Shown in pieces: positions 1 through 9,799 of a stretch of DNA of 26,270 nt. The position numbers were made by a program, and so were the translations under genes. This DNA comes from Gnetum montanum. Taxonomy: Eukaryota > Streptophyta > Gnetopsida > Gnetales > Gnetaceae. Location: assembly GCA_015680685.1 (NCBI GenBank), contig MNCI01038224.1, forward strand, positions 88,279-114,548, given 5' to 3'. Within the stretch, counting starts at the first letter, position 1, and each line of letters opens with the position of its first letter. The notes beneath the pieces were generated by a model that saw only the letters and a list, made by a program, of their open reading frames with translations, was not told where the DNA came from and ran no database searches.

Positions 1-84
1 GGCATCCCGACCATATGCCTTGCCTAATCCACATTAGGTTAGAAAGAAATTGCATGATTGAAATTTGTCTTTACATCACTTCAA

Positions 85-425
85 CAAATTGTTATACTTC
101 CGATTGCATGATTTACATTTTTACATTAAGCTTGTTGTTTGCATCATTTGCATTCTACATTAAATTTGTTATTTGCATGATTTACATTTTACAATAAGTT
201 TGCTGTTTGCATTGTTTGCATTCTACATTAAATTTTTTGTTTGCATGATTTACATTTTACATTAAGTTTGTTGTTTGCACCATTTGCATTCTATATTAAA
301 TTTTTTGTTTACATGATTTACATTTTTTACATTAAATTTGCTATTTTCATAATTTATATTTTACATCAAGCCTACTATTTGCATGATTTACATTTTACAT
401 TAAGTTTGCTAATTGCATTGCCCTT
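85..425. repeat. AT-rich tandem array, unit about 34 bp
   Basis: About ten head-to-tail copies of a unit built on TTTGCATGATTTACATTTT followed by ACATTAARTTTG can be read directly. Two sub-types alternate: one has TTTACATTTTACATTAAG and the other TTTGCATTCTACATTAAAT. The true higher-order unit may therefore be about 67 bp. Open frames across the array are by-products of its composition. It borders the GGCC-rich repeat on its right. Confidence 0.85.
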
Positions 426-450
426 GTCGTCACTACCTTACACTCATCCT

Positions 451-778
451 GAAATGACCTAAAACTAGCCATGGCCTGAAATGGCCTAAAACAATCACTA
501 CGGCCTACCAAGGCCTAAAACTAGCAATCTCACTCTGAAAAAATTATACTACGATGGCCAAAAATGGCCTAAAAGTAGCCATGGCAAGAAATGGCCTAAA
601 ACATGCCATGGCCTAGAATGGCCATAAACTATCACTATGGCTCGAAATGGCCTAAAACTAGCGACGACCTAAAATGGCCTAAAACTAGTAATGGCTTGAA
701 ATGGCCTAAAAATAGTGATGGCTCAAAATGGCCTTAAACTATTACCATGGCCCAAAATGACCTTAAACTATTAAACTA
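451..778. repeat. Degenerate 30-bp repeat, GGCC / TAAAACTAGC type (copy 1)
   Basis: Around ten imperfect copies of a unit like ATGGCCTGAAATGGCC followed by TAAAACTAGC lie in tandem. The same family recurs at 19589-19755 (reverse orientation) and 23875-24052. In all three places it borders the 3' end of the antisense ORF. In the two copies where gag-protease is inside the window, it separates the two coding blocks. This copy therefore probably marks the gag-protease side of element I. Confidence 0.85.
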
Positions 779-1102
779 GAGCAGGGAGGACCACAAAGGG
801 CCAAAACGCATTCATAAAATATTAACCATAAAATAAAACCAAAATGAAGTAATTTTTTCACTTCTTACTCTTCGTCAAATTTGAGTCATTACAATAATGC
901 TTACAAAAAAATAATAAAGTACAAAGACAAAAATAAAATATTTTGCTACTACACTACAAGCCTTCCCCAGCATCATCATCTCTTGTCCAACTAGGTCCCA
1001 CACCTCCATTTGGATCCTAAATAAAAAAAAACACAAACTAAGGAATCAAATTACAATAAGGCTTTCATGAAATAGACTATGATACAATAATGAATGGCTA
1101 AC
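779..1102. other. AT-rich 3' flank of the antisense ORF (copy A)
   Basis: No clear gene. On the minus strand a long T-tract ending in ATTTAG (about 1019-1035) looks like a 3' splice site. It is followed by a short open stretch of 21 codons ending in TAG near 955. This could be a last exon of the antisense ORF, but I found no convincing donor and no counterpart in the other copies. The remainder is A/T-rich. Confidence 0.35.
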
Positions 1103-2521
1103 CTAAGATGGGGCCGCATTCATCTTAGGGGGTATCTTGCCCATGCCAGCTACTAGATGTTGTAGGATCTCCTCCTTAGTTAGGTTCACCCAATCCTCCT
1201 CTCCCAGATCAACACTTGCTACAACTTTCCCCTTCTCCACAGCTGTCCATCTAGGTGGCCCTAGAGAAAAGCTGGCAATAGTGGTCTCCTCGGAGGGTAG
1301 GGTTATCTCTCTTTCACAAGATTCACTTACGACTACTTGTTGTGTAAACTTTTCATATGCCTTAGCAGTCCTATTAACATTGAGAAATAATTTATAGGTA
1401 TGCAACTCAATGGAAGCATCCTAATATTATCGATGGTAGGTAGCACATTTCATTTTGTACATGTACTTATGGTTCTTTTGTGCTTGCCCCCATTTGTACG
1501 CTTTGGTGTTGTAGTCCTTCCAGTCTTGATTCTTCTAGGCCAGAAGGTCCATCTAGAAGCGTTGTTCAATAATCTCATGAGTGGCCTCATTTTTACTTCA
1601 TACAGTCGACTAGTATCTTGCATAGTCAATTATAGCTATACACCAACTACTGTCGGGAGTATCACGGGCCAACAAAAATTCATTTCGTGATCGAAGACCC
1701 TCCAACTCAAATGCCTAGCTAGCTTTCTCCTTCTCGAACTTTTGGTCCCACAGCCAACGGTCCTTTTTGACGCTCCTGCACTCCCACTACTATCGTGCTT
1801 AGTAGAGCACACATTTGCTTGCTTCCTTGTATACGTCACGAGGCACCTTGATTACCTCTAGTGGGAGTATAGGCACAGCGTCAACCTCAACCGCCTATCT
1901 GGGATCCCATTTAAGAGGAGAAGTTTTCAATCATACATGAGAAAGCATTAGTCATAGGACGATGATAGAAATGTAATAACTTAGAGAGCCCAACATTATA
2001 ATTCGAGCACACCTATTTCAATATCAATCTACCTTAGGCAGTCAATCATGTCATCAACCATCCCCTCCAAAAAGGAAAATTTGTCTGGAGTCTCGGTCCA
2101 TGGTTGGAGGTAGATCAAAGATGAAGAATCGGGGCCTTAATAGTAGTGTCCGCAACACAACAAGGGATGTTAGCATAATGAAGAGGGAGACAAAAAAAAA
2201 CTGATAAACAACAGTTCAAAGTTCCTACCCAACAAACCCTCAGGGGTGATAGAGGGGGGACCCATTGACACACTGTCAAGGAAATGGTCAAACTCAACGA
2301 CATCAAATTGTAGCCCTTCCCCGTCTAGCTGACTCAATAGCATAGTAGCATCTTTGATTGACATATGCCCCTCAGGTGTTGGGCACACTTTGTAAAAGGG
2401 TCATCAGTGATAGGGGCCTCTTTCTCTATGGCAGGGGCCTCCTCCTCCTCTGCAGTTGGGGCCTCTTCTTCCTCTACAGCGGGGACCCCTGTTTCAAGGG
2501 CCAAAACTTCTTCTTCTTCTT

Positions 2522-2602
2522 CTGATAAACATGTCTAAAGTAAGTAGCCTAGTCTAGCACAAAATGGGAAGGGAAACTAACAAGACAAGAAAACATACTT
2601 AC
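2522..2602 (-). other. Candidate intron in antisense ORF A, conserved in copies B and C
   Basis: Minus strand donor TTG|GTAAGTAT at 2602 and acceptor TTTATCAG at 2522 give an 81-base intron. Copies B (17822-17965) and C (25888-26021) have a gap of unrelated length and sequence at exactly this point, between the same upstream motif (...KVHKV or KLHRV region) and the same downstream Glu run. All three splice in phase 1. This cross-copy agreement is the best evidence that the antisense ORF is spliced. Confidence 0.65.
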
Positions 2603-3652
2603 CAACTACTGGCTACACTTTGTGAACCTTAATTCGCAACTTTCTTCCGTTTTCCTCATTAGTACGGGGAGGTTCTTCCATTGGACGAGACTTTTTGCAT
2701 TGTAACCTAGTTTTAACCATTTCTATAATGAGACATGCCCGCCTTAGCACATTGGCTGTGTTAATGGGAGATGACTCTCTAATGTTGTCTATCATATGAA
2801 AGGGATGTGCCATCTGATCCCTCATTGTTATCGAAAGAGATTCTTCGATAGCTTTCGGGGGATTTTGGGATTGGGTGATGCAGAACACTTGGAAAATCCA
2901 TGATTTCAATATCTGGGTGCGATCTTGCTACATCCAGATGTCATTTTCATAGACCACTAAGAATTATACAAACCGTCGTAGGCAAGCTATGAAGAAGATG
3001 TAGTGCATGTTAAAATGGACATCAAGCTTCTCACAAAGCTTAACCATTTCAGCTCGCAAGCCTTCAGAAAGGTATTTGGCTTAGTTGTAGTGGGTTTCTT
3101 TTTCCATGATGTTCCTCATGATCCAATCTTTCTCTACTTCAAGAATGCTTCCTTGAGAGAGTAGCTTAGGGAAGGCATGAGCCCAAAAGATAGGGTAACC
3201 CTTTTGGGCCACCCCTAGCTTGACCTTATGCATATAAATTTCCTTTTAGTCCTTTCTTGTCGTTAGCCATTCCTCTATATCCCCCTGATGGTTGACATAT
3301 TTGCTGGTGTTATCCCCTATAGGTATACCATTAGAGGGAACACTAAAAAGATCTGCAAAAAGTTTATCATTAATCTCAAACACCACCTGCACATTGTGAA
3401 CCCATATGCAAAAGCGATCAGCCTTTTTAGAAAGGGAATCAACTAGGGAGAGCATTTCTATAGCTGGGACACTTGGATTTACTGCTATGAATAAATCCAT
3501 GAGCCTAGCATCCTAAACCTTGTGAGAAAGGATAGCTAGGGCCCCATTGCATAGCCAACATTGTGTCTCATACACCTCCATGTACTTGAAGAAGAGGTTT
3601 TTTTCATCATGTCCAAAGGTGATTACTGTAACCTCTTAGGATTCACTTGCTA

Positions 3653-3741
3653 CTGCAATAATCAATGACAAAGTTAAAAAAAAAGCAAAAGAAAAATCAA
3701 TCATTTGAGCACACAAAAAATAAATGCATAACTCAACACAC
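3653..3741 (-). other. Candidate intron in antisense ORF A with strong acceptor
   Basis: The acceptor is clear on the minus strand: a run of T and C followed by GATTATTGCAG ending at 3653. The donor is less certain. The best choice that keeps the phase is GTGTGT at 3741 (codon split 1+2), giving 89 bases rich in T. The flanking blocks (ending with EEIPLFPMPFRP upstream, beginning ASES downstream) are open in the required phases. Confidence 0.45.
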
Positions 3742-4049
3742 TAGGTCTGAATGGCATAGGAAATAGTGGGATTTCCTCTAGGATGTCTTCTATAGTAAGC
3801 GCTCAACGGGATGCCCATTTGCTATCCAACCATCCAAAATCTTCACATTTTATGTAGAAATTGGAATACTTGGTTGGATAGTTTCTGAAAGTTTCCCAAA
3901 GCTATTCTATAACACCAGCACGTACGTTCCTGATAGAAGAGAACTCTTGCAAAGTCGTTTGGGCCAACGCCGATGTCCCTTCATAGCCATGAAGACCATC
4001 CTTATCAATTACAAACTTGGTGACATGCGAAGCATGATAAGAATTTTGA

Positions 4050-4100
4050 CTACAGAAGATGAATCATACAACATGTCTAAAAAAATTTCATAGGACTTAC
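4050..4100 (-). other. Candidate intron in antisense ORF A (GTAAGT...CTGTAG)
   Basis: On the minus strand the donor G|GTAAGTCC (at 4100) matches the plant consensus and the acceptor TTCTGTAG ends at 4050. Removing these 51 bases keeps the same reading phase, with a codon split 2+1, and joins two stretches that are open on either side. The length is shorter than most plant introns, which lowers confidence. Element II has lost the matching part and in element III it would lie beyond the window, so no comparison is possible. Confidence 0.5.
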
Positions 4101-4689
4101 CCACTGGCATAATACATGGTCCCAAGTAGGTTCTAGAAGTAGGTGCCCATGTGACGAGCAATGAATAATGTGTTGTATTGATGATAGCATTTAAATTTGG
4201 GCATGTACCAAATCAAACACAAGTGTCTCAAGCCTCTTGGACATTGATTTGAGCCTTCTGTCCCTTCACCTTCAATCTACCCATCAACCATAAACTTTAG
4301 AATGCCCCAATTTGCCCCGGTCAACAACGTTTCAACAAGTACAGAGGTTGTTTTAGCTGATAAGTGTGACCACACTATCACACTAAAGTGGTAAAGGAGC
4401 AACTCTAGGAATTCCTATGCACCTTCCTAGAACTAGATTGCTTGATCCCCTACCCATGCATGAGGAGGGGGAACGTTGGCCAGGAGTTCACTCAGGAAGC
4501 ACAAGACTCCTACCAGCTCAAGTATGATCAGGACAGGTTTTAACATGACCCTACATGACACAACAAAAGGTGTTAGTACAATGCTCAAATGAGGATTACT
4601 GAGTAGTGTAGTGTAACCCTTGGTGTACATATTTTTCCTTAGGCAGGAAACAGTAAGTCCCTGGCATGGTAAAATAGAACCAAACACTG

Positions 4690-4890
4690 CATGCAACGTA
4701 GCAGGGTGTTACAGGTAGCTCAGCATAGCAGGTGCACCCTGCACAGTGTAACGGTTACGCCCTACATAGCGTAGTGTAGCAAGCACATCCTGCACAACGT
4801 AGCGTAGTAGGTACACCTTATATCACATAGCATAGCAGCTACACTTTGCACAAGAGTAGCAGCTGCATTACAAGCAGTGTAGTGGGACGA
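4690..4890. repeat. TAGC-rich imperfect tandem repeat, period about 54 bp
   Basis: Three related units begin at GCAGGTGCACCCTGCACA, GCAAGCACATCCTGCACA and GCAGCTACACTTTGCACA. They are separated by CATAGCGTAGTGTA-like stretches. Shorter relatives (ATAGCAAC, GTAGCAGC) continue to about 5130 and reappear at 5440-5640, 11735-11830 and 12060-12160. Confidence 0.6.
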
Positions 4891-5644
4891 CTGGACCCCA
4901 TGCAACATAGCAAAGTGGAAAGTATGACAGATGCAACAATGTAACAAGTGTGACAATGTAATAAGTATGATAGCCATAGCAATATAACAAGTAGGACAAT
5001 GTAGCCAGTGTAACATTATAGCTAGCATAGCAACATAGTGGTTTAAACAGCGTAGAAAGTCTACTAGTGAAGCAGCCCCATGGTGGATGCCAGTATACCA
5101 ATGTAACTACTCTAACAGTGTAACAACATAGCATGATGAGTACCAAAAACATAACACAACACATCAATCATGTTAACAAAAAAAATGTGGCCTAAAAATA
5201 AAAGAAAAATACAACCCTGCCCCACTACATGTAATGTAACAAAATGAAATGGAAGCAAAGGGAAAACTCTCCCTTACACATGTTATGCTACACAGGACAT
5301 ATGCTATGCTACCCAAGAAACCTTGTAGGCAAAAATCCCCTCCATGAGTGTTATGTTACACTGAATGTGCATTATGCCAGAACTGCCCAAACCCCTGCAA
5401 TAACACATCGACCATTCCAAACAATGGTGGTTGGGGTAGTGCCGTGTGCTAGCCGTAGCGTAGCAAGCATCACAGCTGCCATGGCTAGAGTGGTGATAGT
5501 CACGGCATAGCGGCCAAAGTAGTAGCAAGGCAATAACAACAATTTTAGCGTAGCGATAGTAACCACCGTAGCAACCAAGACACAGGGATGGTAGTAACAA
5601 TCTAACTTGGTAAATCACATAACGCAAAGAAGGGTAGCGTAGAA

Positions 5645-5650
5645 ACTTAC
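5645..5650 (-). other. Splice-donor-like GTAAGT upstream of the antisense ORF
   Basis: The minus strand reads CCTA|GTAAGTTTC. A very similar context (GTTCG|GTAAGTTTTC, donor at 12178) occurs beside another TAGC-rich block, so the two segments are probably related. Together with the TATA box about 250 bases upstream it could end a leader exon of the antisense transcript. No matching acceptor was fixed. Confidence 0.3.
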
Positions 5651-5898
5651 TAGGTGGATGGGACCTCCTGCTGCTGCTCAATGCACACCTTGGGAAGACG
5701 TTGCAAGGTGCACTCCACTTCGTCTACATTGGCAAGTCCCTGATGCCTACGTTCACTCTTGCACACCATTATCCTACTCACAAATTGGTCATATCAACTG
5801 CTATGCTACACTGCTACGTTGTCTCTTAGTTCGGCTGCACTATGCTTTGGGTGTTAGCTCTAACAGTGAAAATGGCAAGATTACCATGGGATAATCCC

Positions 5899-5907
5899 CT
5901 ATTTATA
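5899..5907 (-). promoter_or_regulatory. TATA box on the minus strand, possible promoter of antisense ORF A
   Basis: The minus strand reads GGATATAAATAGGGG, a good plant TATA context. It lies upstream of antisense ORF A and points toward it, with a donor-like GTAAGT about 250 bases downstream. No upstream elements were identified and a chance match in AT-rich sequence is possible. Confidence 0.35.
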
Positions 5908-5989
5908 TCCTACACAGTTAAAACACATGTCACTTTCTAGAGTGTTCCACATCCCACGCATAACATGGGACACCCTCTACAGCATAAAA

Positions 5990-6055
5990 ATAGTCTACTG
6001 TAGTGTAGTAGGGGTCTACTATAGCATAGCAGGGGTCTACTGCAGCATAGCATGC
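5990..6055. repeat. Short tandem repeat with GGGGTCTACT and TAGCATAGCA
   Basis: Three adjacent units read AGTCTACTGTAGTGTAGTAG, GGTCTACTATAGCATAGCAG and GGTCTACTGCAGCATAGCAT. This is a local expansion of the TAGC motif that is spread through the spacer regions. Confidence 0.7.
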
Positions 6056-6124
6056 AATTGCAATGTAGCACGTAGATGCATTAACATTTTCACTTCATTC
6101 CTTTACAATGTAATCCAGTTACGG

Positions 6125-6265
6125 CCCACTACGACCTTAAATTGACAATCTTAATGTATTCTCTTCCTTTTAAACCCATTGATGGTCTGCTAAGACCTTA
6201 AACTGGCAATTTTAAAAAATAAATTTGCATGGGTTGCAGTCCACTAAGACCTTAAACTGACAATT
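6125..6265 (+). repeat. GACCTTAAACT repeat, three copies upstream of pol
   Basis: Three units carry CCACTACGACCTTAAATTGAC, TCTGCTAAGACCTTAAACTGG and TCCACTAAGACCTTAAACTGA-like cores (each 20 or so bases), spaced about 60-65 bp. The same core appears at the end of the pol tail repeats (10290-10325, and reversed at 13400-13430), so related repeats flank the pol block on both sides. Confidence 0.7.
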
Positions 6266-6340
6266 AAGTTTCATCACATGATTACCTTGCACACATTCCA
6301 TTGCATGCTACTCTATTAAATAGGTAGCACTTGACGTTTG

Positions 6341-6361
6341 TTTGTATTTCTTGTTTTGCAG
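6341..6361 (+). other. Probable 3' splice site just upstream of the RT frame
   Basis: The pyrimidine-rich stretch TTTGTATTTCTTGTTTTGCA followed by G is a strong plant acceptor. It lies directly before the frame that leads into RT. Ogre-type elements are known to have an intron between protease and RT, and protease is missing on the RT side here, so this fits the same layout. The donor would be at the end of protease. In the copies where that end is visible a shared GTAACC (23827-23832 in element III) is one candidate, but it is weak and the phase does not work cleanly. Confidence 0.5.
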
Positions 6362-7500
6362 GAGTTCTTTGAAAATGGCTATGCAAAGCGATCTCCACTT
6401 GCCCCTTGTCCTAACAGGACCCCACGGTAAGCTTACGGGACACTTAAGCTTACAATCAGTAGACTTGGAACCATCCACTCATGATACTGACATAGTGGCC
6501 TTGGAAACATATCTGGACTACCTCGAACATCTAGTCCAAGCCTTAGATCTAGAGGCTAGCAATGTAACCAAGGACCCCCTCACTAAAATCCATGTAACTA
6601 CATCTAGAGGTGAGGAAAAAACATTAAAAGTCAATTCCCTACTAGAGCCACAAGTGCAACAAAACATATCGAAAGTCCTTAATGACAATGTCAAAGTGTT
6701 TGCATGGTCATATGAAGACATGTCGGGCTTGGACCAGTGACTCATACAACACAATATTATCCTAGATACACATGGTCATATCAAGAAAGTTTCATTTGGG
6801 CAGTCGATTACTCGAAATGGATGTTAAACATTGTTGTAGTTTCTAAGAAAATGGGAGGTATACGAATTTGTATAGACTTTCAAGACCTGAACAAAGCAAC
6901 AATTAAAGACAACTTCCCATTGCCTAGTATCAATCAACTTATCAATACTACGACTGGTCATGCTTTGCTATCCTTCATGAATGGTTTCTTAGGCTATAAC
7001 CAGATTTGTATAAACCCAGAGCATCAATTGGAAACTACCTTTATGACCCCTTGGAAAACTTTTTATTACAAAATGATGTCCTTTGAGCTGAAAATGCTAG
7101 AGCAACATATCAATGAGCAATGACATACATCCTTAGCGATTACCTCTTGGAAACATTAAATGACTACATCAACGACATAGCGGTTAAGTCTAAGGAAGTA
7201 CTGATCACCCCAACGATCTTAATGTAGCCCTTCAATGTTTTCATAAGCATGATCTATGCCTCAATCCTAGAAAATGTGTTTTTGAAGTTCAAATTGGGTG
7301 CATGCTAGGCTTTGTAGTGTTGGAAATAGGGATACGAGTGAACCCCGATAAAGTTAGGATCATTTTCAACTTAGAACTACCTACAAATCTTAAAGAGTTG
7401 CGTGGGTTGCAAGGTAGAGTGCAGTTCATAAGAAGGTTTATTGCAAAGTTGATGGATAAACTACACCTAATGCAACACTTTCTTGAGAAGGGGGTCAACC
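6362..7500 (+). pseudogene. pol: Reverse transcriptase domain, element I
   Basis: The N-terminal connection (VFAWSYEDMSGLD) is followed by RICIDFQDLNKATIKDNFPLP, FMNGFLGYNQI and FMTPWKTFYYKMM, the Tat-type RT fingers and palm. The frame is broken several times: a stop and shift near 6740, loss of one A in an A-tract near 7092, and another shift near 7200. The catalytic tetrad, Y-V-D-D in element II, reads Y-I-N-D at 7165-7176, so one of the two essential aspartates is lost. Downstream, VNPDKVRIIFNLELPTNLKE and LQGRVQFIRRFIAKL give the RT thumb region. This copy cannot be active. The + strand acceptor at 6361 probably marks the start of this exon. Confidence 0.88.
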
Positions 7501-8030
7501 TCGAGTGGACAAATCAATGCCAAAAAGCCTTCGATAACCTAAAGAAAGAGATTTTGCACATTCCCACTATTTACCCTCCATAGAGGGATGAGCCTTTCTA
7601 CATATATCTTGCCACCTCAAACACATTTATTGCTGCATTGCTATGTCAAAAGAGAGATGGCGAGTCTGAAATCCTAGTCTACTACTTAAGTCATGCATTA
7701 ATAGCTCATGAAGCAATGTACAACGAGGTAGAAAAAAATTATCTTTCCCTAGTGTTCACACTTAAAAGGTGGAGACATTACTTGTTTCGTGGTAAAGTCA
7801 ACCTTATATGCAAAAGCAACATACTTCAGGCTATTACAACCAACTTATACGAGAGTAGTAGAATAGCTCAATGGAAAGCCATAACTGTGGAGTTCGATCT
7901 ACACTATGTGGCAAAATCATCTATAAAGGGTCAAGCAATAGCCACACAACTTACAACTTCACTTGGTGATGACCAAGTAATAATAGAACCCGAGTTCCCA
8001 GATGAGCATGTCAATAGCATAAGTCCTGTA
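7501..8030 (+). pseudogene. pol: First RNase H domain, element I (degenerate)
   Basis: It lies in the same frame as the end of RT (7203-8081), with one stop (TAG, 7581-7583) where element II has CAA. It has FYIYLATSNTFIAALLCQ, YYLSHALIAHEAMYNEVEKN and RIAQWKAITVEFDLHYVAKS. The first catalytic Asp of standard Ty3/gypsy RNase H (in T-D-A-S) is replaced within YLATSN. Loss of that residue is typical of Tat elements, which took on a second RNase H. Much of the domain still reads cleanly. Confidence 0.8.
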
Positions 8031-8622
8031 CCATCAGATTTTGAGGCCAGCCTACATTTTGACGATGCTTCAACTACATGAGGTGGTAGCACCGTTGTCA
8101 TTCTTACATTTCCCTCTAGGAAAATAACACCCTTTGCTATCATTTTACATTCCTTTGCACAAACAATGTAGCTGAGTATGAAGGACTCCTTAGGGGCCTT
8201 CTAGTAGCTCAAGAGTTGAGGATCCAATACTTAGCAATCCGAGGTGACTCGCAACTAGTTATCAACCAAATTACTGAAGTTTATGCTTGTAAGTCAACAC
8301 ATTTGCAACCTTATTGAGATTTAGCTAAAATTCTACTAATGCAGTTTGCAAATTAAGACATCCAACATGTGCCACATAATGAAAACATTATAGCTGATGC
8401 GCTAGCCACGTTGGCCTTAAATGTGCCATCACACATGTTAGCTACTCTACCCTCCTTGATAGCAGAATGTGCTAATCCTATAATTCACATTGTACACATT
8501 GCATTTGTAAGCACAATGGATACTCAATAATGGTATGAAAACATTACAGCATACCTCTAATATGAAGAACCCCCGCACAGCTTGACATCTACCCAAAAGG
8601 ATGCAATATGAAAACAACCTAG
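8031..8622 (+). pseudogene. pol: Archaeal-type RNase H (aRH) domain, element I
   Basis: This second RNase H is a hallmark of Tat elements. The four acidic residues can be seen: D in LHFDDAST (8061-8063), E in NVAEYEG (8174-8176), D in IRGDSQLVI (8246-8248) and D in IIADALATLAL (8396-8398). The frame is broken by TGA at 8079-8081, by a shift near 8130-8160 and by a further shift near 8620, and there are several stops (TAG, TGA, TAA). It joins the integrase N terminus directly. Confidence 0.8.
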
Positions 8623-9771
8623 AAATATGTCCTCGTAGGAGATAACACCTTATGCAAACACTCTTATGATGGGATATTTCTAGCTTGCGTTAATAGTGAC
8701 AAAGTAGAAAATTTTTTTGACCAAGTCCATGAGGGATTATGTGGGGGACACATAGCCCCTAAGGCTATGGCAGAAAAAGTCAAACGCCTAGGCTACTACT
8801 GGCCTTGCATGGAATGTGATTGCGTTGCCAAGGTTAGAACATGCAATGTGTGTCAACGCCATGGGAACTTTATACATGTATCACCTACTGAATTACAAAC
8901 TACATAGATCACATGACCTTTTCAACGTTGGGAACTAGATATCATAGGACTCATTACACCTAAGTCTTCTATAGGGCATAGTTTCATTATTACTGCAACC
9001 GAATACTTTACAAAATGGGTGGAAGCTATTCCCCTTAGAAAGACTACATCCCAACAGGTTTGCCATTTCATTCTAGACAACATAGTAACATAGTTTGGCC
9101 TTCCCATGACTATTGTTACTGAAAACATGCCACAATTTAGTAGCACAGAGACCAAAACCTTTTACAAAAACCTTGGTATCAAGCATTCCTTTTCATCACC
9201 ATATTACTCATAGGAAAACGGTCAAGTAGAGGCTACCAACAAGGTCATCATCAACCTTTTGAAAAATATGCTTAGCAACAACAAAAGGTGATGGCATGAG
9301 AAAATACTCTACATGCTTTGGACTTACTATATGACATGTAGAACAACTATAGGTAAGACTCCATATAGTCTTGTGTACAGATCTGAAGTAGTGTTACCTC
9401 TTGAATTGTAGGTTCCATCACCTCAAATGATCCTTTCAGCTATCATGGATGAAGCTCAAAACAACGAGTCAAGGATCATTAATCCTGACTTTGTAGAGGA
9501 GGAGTGTGCCCAAACACTTGGCCGAATTGAATGGTACCAATTTAAGAAATGGTAGAAGCATCACTGCAATCTACATCAACAATCGATTAAAAATGGGGAC
9601 TTAGTCCTCAAGACCGTTCATGAGCTCGTGAGCAAATTCTCAACCAACTAGGAAGGCCCTTTCATAGTCATGAAAGCCTATGAGAATGGGGTGTTCAAAT
9701 TGGCTGATGTAAATGATAATGAGTTTGCAAATCCCATCAACCACTTGTACCTGAAGCCATATTACATTTGA
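8623..9771 (+). pseudogene. pol: Integrase, element I
   Basis: A single frame with internal stops. The zinc-binding H-H-C-C motif is complete: His at 8728-8730 and 8749-8751, Cys at 8842-8844 and 8851-8853 (CNVC). The catalytic core has D in WELDIIG (8938-8940). The second Asp is replaced by Glu (GAA at 9121-9123, VTEN where element II has VTDN). The last Glu is present at 9229-9231 (GQVEAT), with the expected 35 residues between. The C terminus ends INHLYLKPYYI and then TGA, matching element II. TAG and TGA stops interrupt it, for example in SQQVCHFILDNIVT-stop-FG. Inactive. Confidence 0.9.
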
Positions 9772-9799
9772 CATGTGAGAGTGCACTGAATGCAAAGCG

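Larger units (their letters stand above)
1103..4696 (-). pseudogene. Antisense ORF of the retrotransposon, copy A (multi-exon, broken)
   Basis: I do not recognise a named domain. The frame can be followed on the minus strand as exon-like blocks: 4696-4101 (three TAG stops near 4435-4410), 4049-3742, 3652-2603, 2521 to about 2240, and about 1870-1103. Candidate introns separate the first four. The third block contains KSWIFQVF and MEEPPRTNEENGRKL, the fourth is Glu-rich and then has HMSIKDATMLLSQLDGEG, and the last is rich in charged residues with a likely coiled coil around LRSRNEFLLARD. All of these have clear relatives in copies B and C. In-frame stops and a frameshift near 2395 make it a pseudogene. 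It lies opposite to and upstream of pol. Its product and role are unknown. In known Tat elements a comparable antisense ORF follows integrase. Confidence 0.65.
4697..6340. other. Spacer between antisense ORF and RT, rich in TAGC-type repeats
   Basis: This stretch separates the start of antisense ORF A from pol. It holds TAGC-rich imperfect repeats (4690-5130, period near 54 bp in the first part, and 5440-5640), a 21-24 bp tandem repeat (5990-6055) and GACCTTAAACT repeats (6125-6265). On the minus strand there is a TATA box (5899-5907) and a splice-donor-like GTAAGT (5645-5650). Open frames on the minus strand here have the repetitive composition of the TAGC blocks, and I do not regard them as genes. 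Confidence 0.6.

Noticed and set aside
1137-1690. Plus-strand ORFs opposite antisense ORF A
   Set aside because: The minus-strand reading matches copies B and C at protein level, while the plus-strand readings do not.
5304-5681. Minus-strand ORF of 125 codons in the TAGC-rich spacer
   Set aside because: Low-complexity Tyr/Cys/Leu composition follows from TAGC and GTA repeats. No motif, and no counterpart in the other elements.
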